DNA from: UBA6059 sp964351595 | GTDB lineage: Bacteria > Bacteroidota > Bacteroidia > Cytophagales > Cyclobacteriaceae | NCBI GenBank assembly: GCA_964351595.1 | Contig: CAYGOT010000013.1 | Coordinates: forward strand, 23,447-87,446 | Direction: 5' to 3' | DNA: 64,000 nucleotides | Part shown: positions 43,594 through 52,542 of the stretch, in pieces | How positions within the stretch are numbered: the first letter of the stretch is position 1 | Layout: each line of letters opens with the position of its first letter | Made by a program: the position numbers and the translations under genes | Notes under the pieces: generated by a model | Told to the model about the DNA's origin: nothing | What the model saw: the letters and a program-made list of their open reading frames with translations, nothing else | Database searches by the model: none

Positions 43594-45444
43594 TTATCTG
43601 TTAAAGAAGTTCGCAATTTTATCTAAACCAAGTAATACAAAGGTTGGTTTGCCTTCCGGCGTATAATTCGGTTGCTGGCAAGCAAAGAGCTGGTCAATCA
43701 TGGCATTCATCTCTTGCTGGTCAAGCTGATGCCCCGGTTTGATAGAGGAGCGCTTGGCCAATGCACGGGAGATGTTTTCTTGTTTGTCTATGCTCAAGGC
43801 TTCTCTGTTCCATTTAAACTGTTCGATCAACCCTTCAAACAGCACTTTTTCATTCGTCTCTCGTACGTCCGCCGGGATACCCTGAATAGCTATGGCATTC
43901 TTACCAAAAACGTCAAACACGAAACCCAACGATTTAATTTCGTCCTGAAGTTCCATAACGAGTGAAAAATCAGCAGGGTTGAGTTCAACATGCGCTGGAA
44001 ATAGCGATTGTTGAGATAAACCCTCTTTTGACTTGATTTGATGGTTAAATCGCTCAAATAATATTCGCTCATGAGCAAATTGCTGATCCATGACCATCAA
44101 CCCACTTTTGACCTGCTTTAATACGTATCGCTTATGCAACTGCCATGGAGGAGATTTCATATCCTCCTCTCCGGGGTTCTCAATATTATTGGCACTGCTG
44201 GCAATGACGACCGCATCTTGCGACGAAGGTTGTTCCTGATCAAGGACTTCTTGTCGATAGTCTGACTCAGATTTAGCCTTGCTAAACAGATTCTCCCAGT
44301 TTTTGAGATTGCTCTCCTCTCTTGGAGAGGCGGTTTTGAACTTGGAGTAGTCGAGCTCGGCTTTTGAGAACAGTACCTGACGGTCAAAGTTCAATCCCGA
44401 TCTAGCGATGGCCTCAAAGTTGACATCCGTATTGAAATCCAGAGATGGCATGACGCTGTGTGCGCCGAGTGCCTGCTTGACCGCCGACTTGACTATGCCA
44501 TAGATCGTGCGCTCATCATCAAATTTTACCTCCGTTTTTGTAGGATGCACATTGACATCCACGTGCTTTGGATCTATCGTAATGAAGAGCACGTAGAAGG
44601 GATATTGATCATCAGCAATTAGCCCGTCAAACGCCGTGCTTACCGCATGATTGAGGTAGTTATTCTTAATGAATCGATTGTTGATAAAGAAAAACTGCTC
44701 GCCCCGAGTCTTCTTCGCAAATTCCGGCTTGCCGATATATCCCTGAATGTTCAGATGTGGCGTCTCCTCCTGGCAGGGAACCAGCTGCTCACGATAATTT
44801 TTACCAAACAAGCCTACGATTCTTTGGCTGAGCTTGGATCCCTCCAGCTGAAAGGTTTCCAAATCATTTTGATACAACGAAAAGCCTACCTCCGGATGAG
44901 CCAGCGAAATCCTGAAAAACTCATCGAGGATGTGGCGCATTTCCACAGGATTTGACTTGAGGAAGTTGCGCCTTGCTGGCACGTTGAAAAACAAGTTCTT
45001 CACTGAGATGCTTGTGCCTGTAGGTGCAGCGATATGCTCTTGCTTTTTGACCTGAGTACCTTCTACGCAGAGTAGGGTGCCCAGCTCTCTCTCGGCGGTT
45101 CGTGTTTTCATTTCCACTTGAGCTACCGCGCCGATGGAGGCAAGCGCTTCTCCGCGGAAACCTTTCGTCCGTATGCTAAATAAGTCTTCGGCAGTTCTGA
45201 TCTTGGAGGTCGCATGACGCTCAAAGCTCATGCGCGCATCGGTCTCTGACATGCCCAAGCCATCGTCGCTGACTTGCACCAGCGTCTTACCAGAATCTTT
45301 GACGATCAACGTCACCTGCTTACTTCCGGCATCTACGCTGTTTTCGAGCAGCTCCTTGACCACAGAGGCTGGTCGCTGCACTACTTCGCCAGCGGCAATT
45401 TGATTTGCGATAGCGTCAGGAAGCAATTTGATGATGTCCGACAT
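43594..45444 (-). CDS. mutL: DNA mismatch repair protein MutL
   Basis: Mismatch repair ATPase and linker protein of 616 residues. N-terminal GHKL ATPase: IANQIAAGEVVQRPASVVKE, ELLENSVDAGSKQV, DDGLGM, and TKGFRGEALASIGAV; then KTEVKFDDE. The C-terminal dimerisation domain has DQQFAHERILFERF, a version of the DQHAxxERIxxE metal-binding motif of endonuclease-type MutL, and a late CQQPNYTPEGKPTF segment. So it is probably a nicking MutL, as expected for organisms without MutH. One base downstream of an unknown membrane protein gene; followed by two rhomboids. Confidence 0.96.
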   Translation of the reverse strand: MSDIIKLLPDAIANQIAAGEVVQRPASVVKELLENSVDAGSKQVTLIVKDSGKTLVQVSDDGLGMSETDARMSFERHATSKIRTAEDLFSIRTKGFRGEALASIGAVAQVEMKTRTAERELGTLLCVEGTQVKKQEHIAAPTGTSISVKNLFFNVPARRNFLKSNPVEMRHILDEFFRISLAHPEVGFSLYQNDLETFQLEGSKLSQRIVGLFGKNYREQLVPCQEETPHLNIQGYIGKPEFAKKTRGEQFFFINNRFIKNNYLNHAVSTAFDGLIADDQYPFYVLFITIDPKHVDVNVHPTKTEVKFDDERTIYGIVKSAVKQALGAHSVMPSLDFNTDVNFEAIARSGLNFDRQVLFSKAELDYSKFKTASPREESNLKNWENLFSKAKSESDYRQEVLDQEQPSSQDAVVIASSANNIENPGEEDMKSPPWQLHKRYVLKQVKSGLMVMDQQFAHERILFERFNHQIKSKEGLSQQSLFPAHVELNPADFSLVMELQDEIKSLGFVFDVFGKNAIAIQGIPADVRETNEKVLFEGLIEQFKWNREALSIDKQENISRALAKRSSIKPGHQLDQQEMNAMIDQLFACQQPNYTPEGKPTFVLLGLDKIANFFNR

Positions 45445-45445
45445 G

Positions 45446-45946
45446 CTAGGCTTGAGCCCTCCTACCTTTAAACCAGAAATAGGCCGTGATCAAAAGAGAG
45501 GCGATCACGAACTCCCTAAGAAACGGAAACTGCCAGCCGAAAAGGTAAAGTCCGCTAAACCCTACTACCGCAAACAAAGAGCTCACGCTAGCGAGCATAT
45601 TTTTTGACCGACTCCAGACGATTACGGGTACGAGCAAAGTATAGCTGTAGAAAATGTCATTGCCATAGTACAGCCAGCCAAAGACGGTGATGATTAAGAA
45701 TAGCGCTATCATCAGCTGGATACCTGACGCGCTTGGTCCCGCGCCTTTAGCCAGATCTGACTTGGCTCTGAACGATCCGTGTATCGCAGATCCGTTTCTG
45801 GAAGCTTTGAGGTTCTGCTCCAACTCCATGTCATGCTTGATCTTAGAAACACGCTCTTCGATTTCCTCTTTCACAGGGTCATAGTGGCGTGCCTGGAATT
45901 TGAATCGCTGGTGACTTGGGAGCCGGATCAATGATGGTAGTCTCAT
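45446..45946 (-). CDS. small membrane protein encoded upstream of mutL, unknown
   Basis: A 166-residue protein with a polar basic N-terminal half including QARHYDPVKEEIEERVSKIK and, after about residue 75, three hydrophobic helices (IQLMIALFLIITVFGWLYYG and others). The YDPVKEEIEERV block is one I associate with short conserved proteins of Bacteroidota of no known role. It ends one base before mutL, so it leads the operon mutL-rhomboid-rhomboid-glycosyltransferases. Function unknown. Confidence 0.75.
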   Translation of the reverse strand: MRLPSLIRLPSHQRFKFQARHYDPVKEEIEERVSKIKHDMELEQNLKASRNGSAIHGSFRAKSDLAKGAGPSASGIQLMIALFLIITVFGWLYYGNDIFYSYTLLVPVIVWSRSKNMLASVSSLFAVVGFSGLYLFGWQFPFLREFVIASLLITAYFWFKGRRAQA

Positions 45947-46036
45947 GACAATTAGCGTTTATCGAATATTGCTGCTTCTTGTGGATTAATATTTGCTAAT
46001 CTGAAGCAAACAATGTTGGTTTAACGAAATCTAATA

Positions 46037-46044
46037 CAAATCTA
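46037..46044 (-). promoter_or_regulatory. candidate -7 box of the mutL operon
   Basis: Minus strand TAGATTTG matches TAnnTTTG, about 90 bases before the first gene of the operon (start 45946). It lies in the divergent spacer shared with the gene at 46068. Confidence 0.4.
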
Positions 46045-46067
46045 ATAGGTTATTTTATTCCGCTAGG

Positions 46068-48617
46068 ATGCCCCGCCAGATATACCTCATATTGTGCTTG
46101 TTGATTCCCTCTCTTTCCTGGTCTGGAGAGCTGAGTGATTTGGCCGTGACGCAGGAGAAGGTCAAGTCGCTGAGCCAGGAGGAGCTTGCCGGTCAGCTGA
46201 TTATAGCCAAATACCGTGAAAAGGAGGAGGCAATCAGGCTGATCAGGCAGCATCATATTGGTGGGTTTCTCTTACCAGAAGGAGACCCTTATGAGCTTAG
46301 AGCGATCATTTCAGAGCTTAGATCTGCCAGTACCCTACCGTTGTGGATAGGTATAGAGACGATCGATGGGCTCAACCCTGCGCTAACGCAGAGCTTGACC
46401 CTACCGGAAGCCCATACTTTGGCTAGCATATCTGACGAAACCCTGATAGCGAATATGGGCTACTCGGTTGGACAAATCCTCGCTGGCATAGGAGCCAATA
46501 TCCACTTCACGGTCTATCCGCTTGAGGACTATAAAAAAGGAATGCTCAGGTCGGGAATATCCATTCTCTCTACTGAAAATCTCTACCGATCGGAAATTGT
46601 TGATTTGAAGGATCGCATGAACTACCCACTGGCTTTTAGAGATTATTTAGGTGGTGAATCTGCTGAAGGCCAGTTGATTGAGGAGTTCAAGAATAGTCTG
46701 GATATCATCGTGATCAACGGCGGTGAAGAGAAGATTATTGAAGCCAGAGATGTGATCATCGACGGCCTGCGCAAGAAAGAGCTAAGGAAAATCGCAGCAA
46801 AAGTATTGGTGTATAAGGGTCAGGTAGCTCCTAATAAGGTCGGCAAAGCATCTTTGGAGGAGCTGATTTATGACAAGAATCGAGCAATCACATTATTTGA
46901 CATACTGCAGAAATCCCTGGTAGCCAGAAATGGCACCCATTCTCATTTACCGCTAACCAACCTTGCAGATAACTACTTCGCCTCCTTGTCAAGAGACAAT
47001 GAGGTGGGTGAGATATTCAGAAATGGGCTGGAGCGGTATACGCATATTGAGCATTTTGAGCTTACGGAAGCTCCTTCCGAAAAACTGGAGTCGAGTATTT
47101 CGCAGTTTGATTGGCTTCTGGTTGACTTGACAGACCAAAGTGCCGGCTCGTCCTGGGTGGCATTTATAAACAGGCTATCGAAAAGTCAGTATGTGGCGGC
47201 TTATATCGATGATGTAGACGTGCTGGCAAAGCTCTCGGAAAATGTTGCGATCATCTGGAATTACGAATCAGTTCCCCTGGCCTACGATCTTGTCACACAG
47301 GCTTTTTTTGGAGCTGTAGAAGTAGATGGTGTGCTACCTGTGGATATCTCCAGCGCGCTGGAGCGGGAGACATCAGACAAGCTTAGGGGTATAAAGCGGC
47401 TTAAGTACGGATTTCCAGAACTAAGCGGGATGAATACCTCTAAGTTGTCAGCGATCGATGGAGTAATGCAAGAGGCGATAAAGGAGGGAGCCACACCTGG
47501 TGCTCAGATCATGGTGGTGAAAAACAGTCGGGTGGTGTACGAGAAGTCATTTGGGTATCAGACCTACGACAGCCTTCGTCCGATTAATAAGCATACTCTA
47601 TATGATATTGCCAGCGTCAGCAAGGTGGCCGGGACGCTTCAAGCCATCATGTTTCTTGTTGAGCGCAAAGCCATCTCACTCGATGACCCGATCTACAAAT
47701 ACTTCCCTGAGCTCGAAGGTCAGGCCAAGGGAGATATGGTGATAAGGGAGATATTGGCTCATCAGGCGGGACTTCCTGCATATTATCCTTTTTGGCGCAA
47801 GACCATGGACAAGCAGCGTGATTTTTCCGATGAGTATTACAGGGAGCAGATGATCCCGGAGTTTGATCAACCGGTAGTTCCCGGCCTGTATATGCGTCAA
47901 GGCGTGACGGATTCTTTATGGAATTGGATCATCTCAGATGACATCCGACTAGCTGACGAACCCGAGTACCGCTACAGTGATATTGGTTTTATGCTGCTTA
48001 AGCGTCTTGCCGATAATATTCTCAATCAACCGATGGATGATTTCCTTAAGCAAAATATCTATGACCCTATTGGGATAGATCGACTGGCTTACAATCCGCT
48101 ATGCATTTTCGATAGATTCAATATCGCTCCTACAGAGCAGGATCATTACTATCGTAATAGTACTATCTGGGGCAATGTCCATGATCAGAATGCCGCATTT
48201 GTGGGTGGTGTAGCAGGACATGCCGGTATTTTCAGCAATAGCAATGAGCTCGCCAAACTCTTGCAAATGCACCTCAACAAAGGATACTATGGGGGCTATG
48301 AGTATTTCAAGCAGGAGACGGTCGAGGAATTCACTAAGCCACATTTTTTGGGAAATCGTCGAGGGCTTGGTTGGGACAAGCCTTCTGATAAGGTGGATAA
48401 CACCTCCAAATACTGCTCTGATGCCACTTTTGGACATACAGGGTTTACGGGTACGGCGGTCTGGGTTGATCCGGAAGAGGAGCTGATCTATATCTTCCTC
48501 TCAAATCGTACCTATCCGGATGCAGGTAATGTCAAACTTATCCAGATGAATGTGCGTACTAAGATTCAGGATATCATCTACGAATCGATCATACGTGGCA
48601 ATTCTTCCGATGATTGA
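46068..48617 (+). CDS. exported fusion of a degenerate GH3-like domain and a class C beta-lactamase-fold hydrolase
   Basis: An 849-residue exported protein (signal IYLILCLLIPSLSWSG). Residues about 25-440 follow the outline of a glycoside hydrolase family 3 protein (LSQEELAGQLIIAKYREKEE, IGGFLLPEGDPYELRAIISE, then a C-terminal-like Rossmann segment ending VDGVLPVDIS), but the family's KH-x-G and catalytic Asp region is not seen. Residues about 455-849 form an AmpC-fold serine hydrolase: Ser516-x-x-Lys519 in YDIASVSKVAG, YRYSDIGFMLLKRL, and GHTGFTGT. Complete two-domain relatives are known in Bacteroidota and thought to recycle cell-wall sugars; here only the hydrolase half looks active. Confidence 0.82.
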   Translation: MPRQIYLILCLLIPSLSWSGELSDLAVTQEKVKSLSQEELAGQLIIAKYREKEEAIRLIRQHHIGGFLLPEGDPYELRAIISELRSASTLPLWIGIETIDGLNPALTQSLTLPEAHTLASISDETLIANMGYSVGQILAGIGANIHFTVYPLEDYKKGMLRSGISILSTENLYRSEIVDLKDRMNYPLAFRDYLGGESAEGQLIEEFKNSLDIIVINGGEEKIIEARDVIIDGLRKKELRKIAAKVLVYKGQVAPNKVGKASLEELIYDKNRAITLFDILQKSLVARNGTHSHLPLTNLADNYFASLSRDNEVGEIFRNGLERYTHIEHFELTEAPSEKLESSISQFDWLLVDLTDQSAGSSWVAFINRLSKSQYVAAYIDDVDVLAKLSENVAIIWNYESVPLAYDLVTQAFFGAVEVDGVLPVDISSALERETSDKLRGIKRLKYGFPELSGMNTSKLSAIDGVMQEAIKEGATPGAQIMVVKNSRVVYEKSFGYQTYDSLRPINKHTLYDIASVSKVAGTLQAIMFLVERKAISLDDPIYKYFPELEGQAKGDMVIREILAHQAGLPAYYPFWRKTMDKQRDFSDEYYREQMIPEFDQPVVPGLYMRQGVTDSLWNWIISDDIRLADEPEYRYSDIGFMLLKRLADNILNQPMDDFLKQNIYDPIGIDRLAYNPLCIFDRFNIAPTEQDHYYRNSTIWGNVHDQNAAFVGGVAGHAGIFSNSNELAKLLQMHLNKGYYGGYEYFKQETVEEFTKPHFLGNRRGLGWDKPSDKVDNTSKYCSDATFGHTGFTGTAVWVDPEEELIYIFLSNRTYPDAGNVKLIQMNVRTKIQDIIYESIIRGNSSDD

Positions 48618-48662
48618 ACATTTTTTGAATTTGGCTTGTTCACAAGCTGTTTTTACGACCAT

Positions 48663-49811
48663 ATGAAGATAGGAATAGTTTGTTACCCGACTTACGGCGG
48701 GAGCGGTGTAGTGGCAACTGAGTTGGGCAAAGCTTTGGCCAAAGAAGGTCATCAAGTTCATTTCATTACTTACTCTCAACCCACTCGGCTCGACTTTTTT
48801 AATGAGAATCTTTACTATCACGAAGTAAGTCTCAAACCTTATCCATTGTTCGACTTTCCTCCATACGAACTGGCCCTTGCGAGCAAGATGGTAGAGGTGG
48901 CCAAGTTTGAAAAATTGGACCTCCTTCATGTGCACTACGCTATTCCGCATGCTTCGGCGGCTATCTTGGCGCAAGAGATATTGAAAACCAAGAACATCGA
49001 TATTCCGGTGATTACTACCCTTCATGGTACTGACATCACGCTGGTGGGTAAAGATTCATCCTTTGAGCCGGTGGTGACTTATTCGATCAATAAGTCAGAC
49101 GGTGTGACTGCCGTATCCGAAGATTTGAAGCAGGACACCCTGGAACATTTCGAAATCACGAAGGATATTAAGGTGATTCCCAACTTTGTAGATATTCATC
49201 GTTTCAAAAAACAGAAGAAGGACCATTTTAAACTTGCGATTTGCCCTAATGGAGAACGTCTGATTGTGCACACCTCCAATTTCCGTAGGGTCAAGAGAGT
49301 ACAGGACGTGATAGGAGTGTTTAATATCATTCGTCAAAACATGCCTGCAAAACTATTGCTGGTAGGAGACGGACCTGAGCGTACGGCGATGGAGAATCTT
49401 GCCAGAGAGACATGCAGCTTCGACGATGTACGTTTTCTGGGTAAGCTCGAGCAAGTTGAAGAAGTATTGTCTGTGGCGGATTTGTTCCTGATGACATCTG
49501 AGAAGGAGAGCTTCGGATTGGCCGCTTTGGAGGCCATGGCTTGCGAGGTTCCCGTGATTTCTACCAATGCAGGAGGCCTACCGGAATTGAATGTCGATGG
49601 TGAAACCGGATTTTTATGCCCTGTAGGAGATGTGGAGCAGATGGCAGAAAAAGCCATTCATATTTTGGATGACCGTAATTTGAAATCCTTCAAAGAAGGA
49701 GCGCTGAAAAGGGCCAAAGAATTCGAAATCAACAATATTTTGCCTCGATATGAGGACTATTACAATGAAGTAATTTCAACGTTCCGATCCAAGCTCGCAC
49801 TTCAGGACTAG
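48663..49811 (+). CDS. bshA: N-acetyl-alpha-D-glucosaminyl L-malate synthase
   Basis: GT4-family enzyme making GlcNAc-malate from UDP-GlcNAc and L-malate, the first step of bacillithiol synthesis. ATG at 48663 gives the typical start MKIGIVCYPTYGGSGVVATE; the frame before it has no matching residues. Other marks: ITYSQPTRLDFFNENLYYHE, TLHGTDITLVG, SNFRRVKRVQDVI, and the nucleotide-sugar motif EKESFGLAALEAMACEVPVI. With 382 residues it has family length. Bacillithiol is the low-molecular-weight thiol of many Bacteroidota. bshB and bshC are not in the window. Confidence 0.95.
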   Translation: MKIGIVCYPTYGGSGVVATELGKALAKEGHQVHFITYSQPTRLDFFNENLYYHEVSLKPYPLFDFPPYELALASKMVEVAKFEKLDLLHVHYAIPHASAAILAQEILKTKNIDIPVITTLHGTDITLVGKDSSFEPVVTYSINKSDGVTAVSEDLKQDTLEHFEITKDIKVIPNFVDIHRFKKQKKDHFKLAICPNGERLIVHTSNFRRVKRVQDVIGVFNIIRQNMPAKLLLVGDGPERTAMENLARETCSFDDVRFLGKLEQVEEVLSVADLFLMTSEKESFGLAALEAMACEVPVISTNAGGLPELNVDGETGFLCPVGDVEQMAEKAIHILDDRNLKSFKEGALKRAKEFEINNILPRYEDYYNEVISTFRSKLALQD

Positions 49812-49849
49812 ATTTGCGTAAAATGCTACCATCGTATTTATTTATCATT

Positions 49850-49857
49850 TAAATTTG
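49850..49857 (+). promoter_or_regulatory. candidate -7 box for the fatty acid hydroxylase gene
   Basis: TAAATTTG matches TAnnTTTG, 16 bases before the ATG at 49874, supporting that ATG as the true start even though an in-frame stop follows. Confidence 0.45.
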
Positions 49858-49873
49858 CCAAAAATTGTATTCT

Positions 49874-50506
49874 ATGGCACAAGTGGAAACGCTTAAAGCA
49901 AAGAAATTACCAAATCATTCTGGAACTAAGTGAGTTTTTGAGAACCCCATACTCGAGCGCCTTTCCAGAACACACATTGCAGTCCCACTCACACTTTTTT
50001 CATTGATCTCAACAGGATTGATTTATTACGGGGTTACAAATTTTGGCTTTGCACCGATGATGATCATTGGATTATTTGTCGCTGGGATGTTGTCATTTAC
50101 CCTTCTGGAGTATGTGATGCACAGATATTTGTTCCACTTACCAACGACAACTCCTAAGAGGGAGAAGTTTGTCTATCACGTGCATGGAGTACACCATGAC
50201 TACCCAAAGGACAAGGATAGGCTCGCTATGCCACCGGTGTTGAGTCTCACCTTATCTACTATTTTCTATTTCCTGTTTTATTTCATGATGGGAAACTTGG
50301 TATATGGTTTCCTTCCTGGTTTCCTCATGGGTTACGCTGGCTACCTGTTTGTCCACTATTCGGTACACGCATTCCAGCCGCCTAAGAACTTCTTGAAAAT
50401 TCTTTGGATACATCATGGCATCCATCATTATAAGGAGCCTGATCGCGCCTTTGGCGTTTCATCACCACTTTGGGATGCGATCTTTAGAACCATGCCAAGA
50501 AGGTAA
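49874..50506 (+). pseudogene. sterol desaturase/fatty acid hydroxylase-family gene with an in-frame TGA at codon 20
   Basis: From ATG 49874 the frame reads MAQVETLKAKKLPNHSGTK, then TGA (49931-49933), then continues open in the same frame with VFENPILERLSRTHIAVPLT to a stop at 50506; without the TGA the protein has about 210 residues. The conserved histidine clusters of the di-iron membrane hydroxylases are intact: HRYLFH, HVHGVHHDYP, HYSVHAF and HHGIHHYKEPD, with helices between them. Relatives hydroxylate fatty acids or carotenoids. A CGA-to-TGA change (Arg) is the simplest cause. A shorter product could start at TTG 50003 and would retain all histidines, so it may be a lesion, an error, or a working gene. 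Confidence 0.8.
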
Positions 50507-50514
50507 ATAAACTA

Positions 50515-50538
50515 AAGCCACCTCAGGGTGGTTTTTTT
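50515..50538 (+). terminator. intrinsic terminator abutting the next start codon
   Basis: Stem CCACC (50518-50522) with GGTGG (50527-50531), extended by a G-T pair and two A-T pairs, loop TCAG, then seven T up to 50538. The ATG of the next gene is at 50539, so its start follows the T tract with nothing between. Confidence 0.7.
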
Positions 50539-51333
50539 ATGTCTCAGAAAATCGTAGTAATCGGGTGTGGGTGGCTTGGCTTTCCTTTAGCTAAAGCGCT
50601 TGTGAAAAATGGACACGCAGTGATCGGCACGACCACAAGCGATCAGAAGCATGAACAAATGAGTGGTCATGGTGTCCAGCCAATAGTACTTAAGGTCAAC
50701 GCTGATACTGTCCAAACTAGCGATGATGCCATTTGGCAGTCTGAAATTTTCATTATTGCTATCCCGCCAAAAGTGAGCGCTCGGGGAAGGGATTTCCATA
50801 TTGATCAGGTTAGGGCACTGCTTGAGCGGATTCCTGAGGGTGCAAGACTTGTCTATGTCAGTTCCACGTCAGTGTATCCTTCCTTAGCAGGAAAATATGA
50901 TGAATCTTTTGAGCTGAGCGCTGACAATACGGGCAATCCTACCTTATTCGCGTGTGAAAAATTGATTTCTGATAGGGTGAAAAGCACGATCGTCAGGTGT
51001 GGCGGGCTCATGGGTGAGCAGCGGATTTCCGGCAGGTACTTTGCTGGTAAGGAGGTGAGCGGAGAAAATCAACCCGTTAACTACATCCACCAATCAGACG
51101 CTGTGGGCTTAATATCTGAAATAATAGAAAATAATATATTCGGAACTTACAACCTTGTGAGTCCTCTCCACCCTACAAGGTCGGAAGTCTATCGAGCCAA
51201 TAGTCGGAAATTTGGATTTACCATGCCCACTTTTAAGGATGAAGGCACTCAAAGGATCATCGATGGCACGTTGATCGCGGACAAGTTGGATTATACCTTT
51301 GAACATCCCGATCCACGCGACTTTCATTCTTAG
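50539..51333 (+). CDS. NAD(P)-dependent epimerase-like protein (SDR superfamily, YeeZ-like)
   Basis: Rossmann-fold protein of 264 residues: start MSQKIVVIGCGWLGFPLAKA with the nucleotide-binding GCGWLG motif, then VYVSSTSVYPSLAGKYDE containing the catalytic Tyr-like position, and IVRCGGLMGEQR with YIHQSDAVGLI. This is the layout of YeeZ/extended-SDR proteins, often of unknown substrate. Because the first Met is directly preceded by a terminator T tract, no ribosome-binding sequence exists for it; either transcription starts elsewhere or translation follows read-through. Confidence 0.83.
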   Translation: MSQKIVVIGCGWLGFPLAKALVKNGHAVIGTTTSDQKHEQMSGHGVQPIVLKVNADTVQTSDDAIWQSEIFIIAIPPKVSARGRDFHIDQVRALLERIPEGARLVYVSSTSVYPSLAGKYDESFELSADNTGNPTLFACEKLISDRVKSTIVRCGGLMGEQRISGRYFAGKEVSGENQPVNYIHQSDAVGLISEIIENNIFGTYNLVSPLHPTRSEVYRANSRKFGFTMPTFKDEGTQRIIDGTLIADKLDYTFEHPDPRDFHS

Positions 51334-51385
51334 TCTGAGGTTTTTGCTTTTTTATCTGGCCAAATGAAATCCAAATGGCTTTCAA

Positions 51386-51416
51386 TTTGTTAAGTGCAAA
51401 CGAAAGAAGATATTTG
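51386..51416 (+). promoter_or_regulatory. complete Bacteroidota-type promoter of the VWA gene, near-leaderless
   Basis: -33 element TTTG (51386-51389), 19 bases, then -7 element GATATTTG (51409-51416), one mismatch to TAnnTTTG. The -7 box ends five bases before the ATG at 51422, so the transcript would start at about the first codon. Confidence 0.6.
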
Positions 51417-51421
51417 GTTGC

Positions 51422-52519
51422 ATGCGAGGATTTCGGTTTACAAAATTCATTCCCGGTCAGGACAAAGAGAAGACTACATTTGAGAATCTACTTGATATCT
51501 TCAAGCAGCTGGTGGTAATTACCTCCGGGGATGTGAGCGAGGCACTGAGCTGGCTCACCAATCTTGATAAGCAGTACAATATTACCAACCCTCAGTACGG
51601 AATAGGCGACTTCATCGACGATCTTAAGGCCAAGGGATATATCACAGATGACAATCAGACGGGTGAGATCAAGCTAACAGCAAAGAGTGAGCAATCCATC
51701 AGAAAGAGTGCACTCGAGGAGATATTCGGTAAGCTGAAAAAGTCAAATCGTGGACAACATCAGACTAACTTTTCGGGTACGGGAGATGAGCTGAGTACGG
51801 ATAGGAGAGATTACCAGTTTGGAGATACGCTCGATCAGATCAGTATGACGGACTCCATCCGCAACGCACAAATCAATCATGGCTTTGGTGACTTTAGATT
51901 GACAGAGGATGACCTGGAGATTGTAGAGAAGGAGTATAAGACGCAGACCTCTACGGTTTTAATGATTGACATTAGCCACTCCATGATTCTCTATGGTGAG
52001 GATCGCATCACCCCGGCCAAGAAGGTGGCGATGGCCTTAGCAGAATTGGTCACGAAGAAGTACCCCAAGGATACCCTGGATATTATCGTCTTTGGTAACG
52101 ACTCATGGCAGATAGAGATCAAGGACTTGCCCTATCTCAATGTGGGGCCTTATCATACCAATACCATTGCCGGGCTAGAGTTGGCGATGGATATTCTAAG
52201 GAGACGGAAGAATGCGAACAAGCAGATCTTTATGATTACGGATGGTAAGCCTACCTGCATGAAGGTAGGTATCAAATATTATAAGAATAGTTTTGGGCTG
52301 GATCCTCAGATACTTAACAAGACATTGAATCTGGCGGCCCAGTGTCGCAAAATCAAAATACCCATTACCACTTTTATGATTGCTTCTGACCCGTATCTGA
52401 AGCAGTATGTAAGAGAGTTTACTCAAGTCAACAATGGTAATGCCTACTACAGCAGCCTCAAGGGGCTAGGCGATCTGGTCTTTGAAGACTACCGCCGAAA
52501 TCGTAGAAAAACATACTAA
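51422..52519 (+). CDS. von Willebrand factor A domain protein, partner of a MoxR-like ATPase
   Basis: A 365-residue cytosolic protein with an N-terminal helical part (about 1-175) and a C-terminal VWA domain. The metal-binding MIDAS set is complete: DISHS (D-x-S-x-S) in VLMIDISHSMIL, a Thr in NTIAGLELAM and the Asp in IFMITDGKP. Such proteins pair with MoxR/ChlI-type ATPases as metal-insertion or remodelling chaperones. The ATPase gene follows 20 bases later, so they should act as a complex. What client they work on is not visible. Promoter is an almost ideal match directly before the ATG. Confidence 0.9.
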   Translation: MRGFRFTKFIPGQDKEKTTFENLLDIFKQLVVITSGDVSEALSWLTNLDKQYNITNPQYGIGDFIDDLKAKGYITDDNQTGEIKLTAKSEQSIRKSALEEIFGKLKKSNRGQHQTNFSGTGDELSTDRRDYQFGDTLDQISMTDSIRNAQINHGFGDFRLTEDDLEIVEKEYKTQTSTVLMIDISHSMILYGEDRITPAKKVAMALAELVTKKYPKDTLDIIVFGNDSWQIEIKDLPYLNVGPYHTNTIAGLELAMDILRRRKNANKQIFMITDGKPTCMKVGIKYYKNSFGLDPQILNKTLNLAAQCRKIKIPITTFMIASDPYLKQYVREFTQVNNGNAYYSSLKGLGDLVFEDYRRNRRKTY

Positions 52520-52530
52520 CCAACAGTATA

Positions 52531-52537
52531 AAAGGAG
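52531..52537 (+). promoter_or_regulatory. ribosome binding site deciding the start of the AAA gene
   Basis: AAAGGAG lies five bases before the ATG at 52543. A GTG three bases earlier (52540) is in frame but too close to this site, so ATG 52543 is preferred. One of the few clear Shine-Dalgarno sites in the window. Confidence 0.6.
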
Positions 52538-52542
52538 AAGTG

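Noticed and set aside
49931..49933. Selenocysteine reading of the in-frame TGA
   Set aside because: No clear selenocysteine insertion hairpin follows the TGA, and the position is outside the active-site histidines of this di-iron family.
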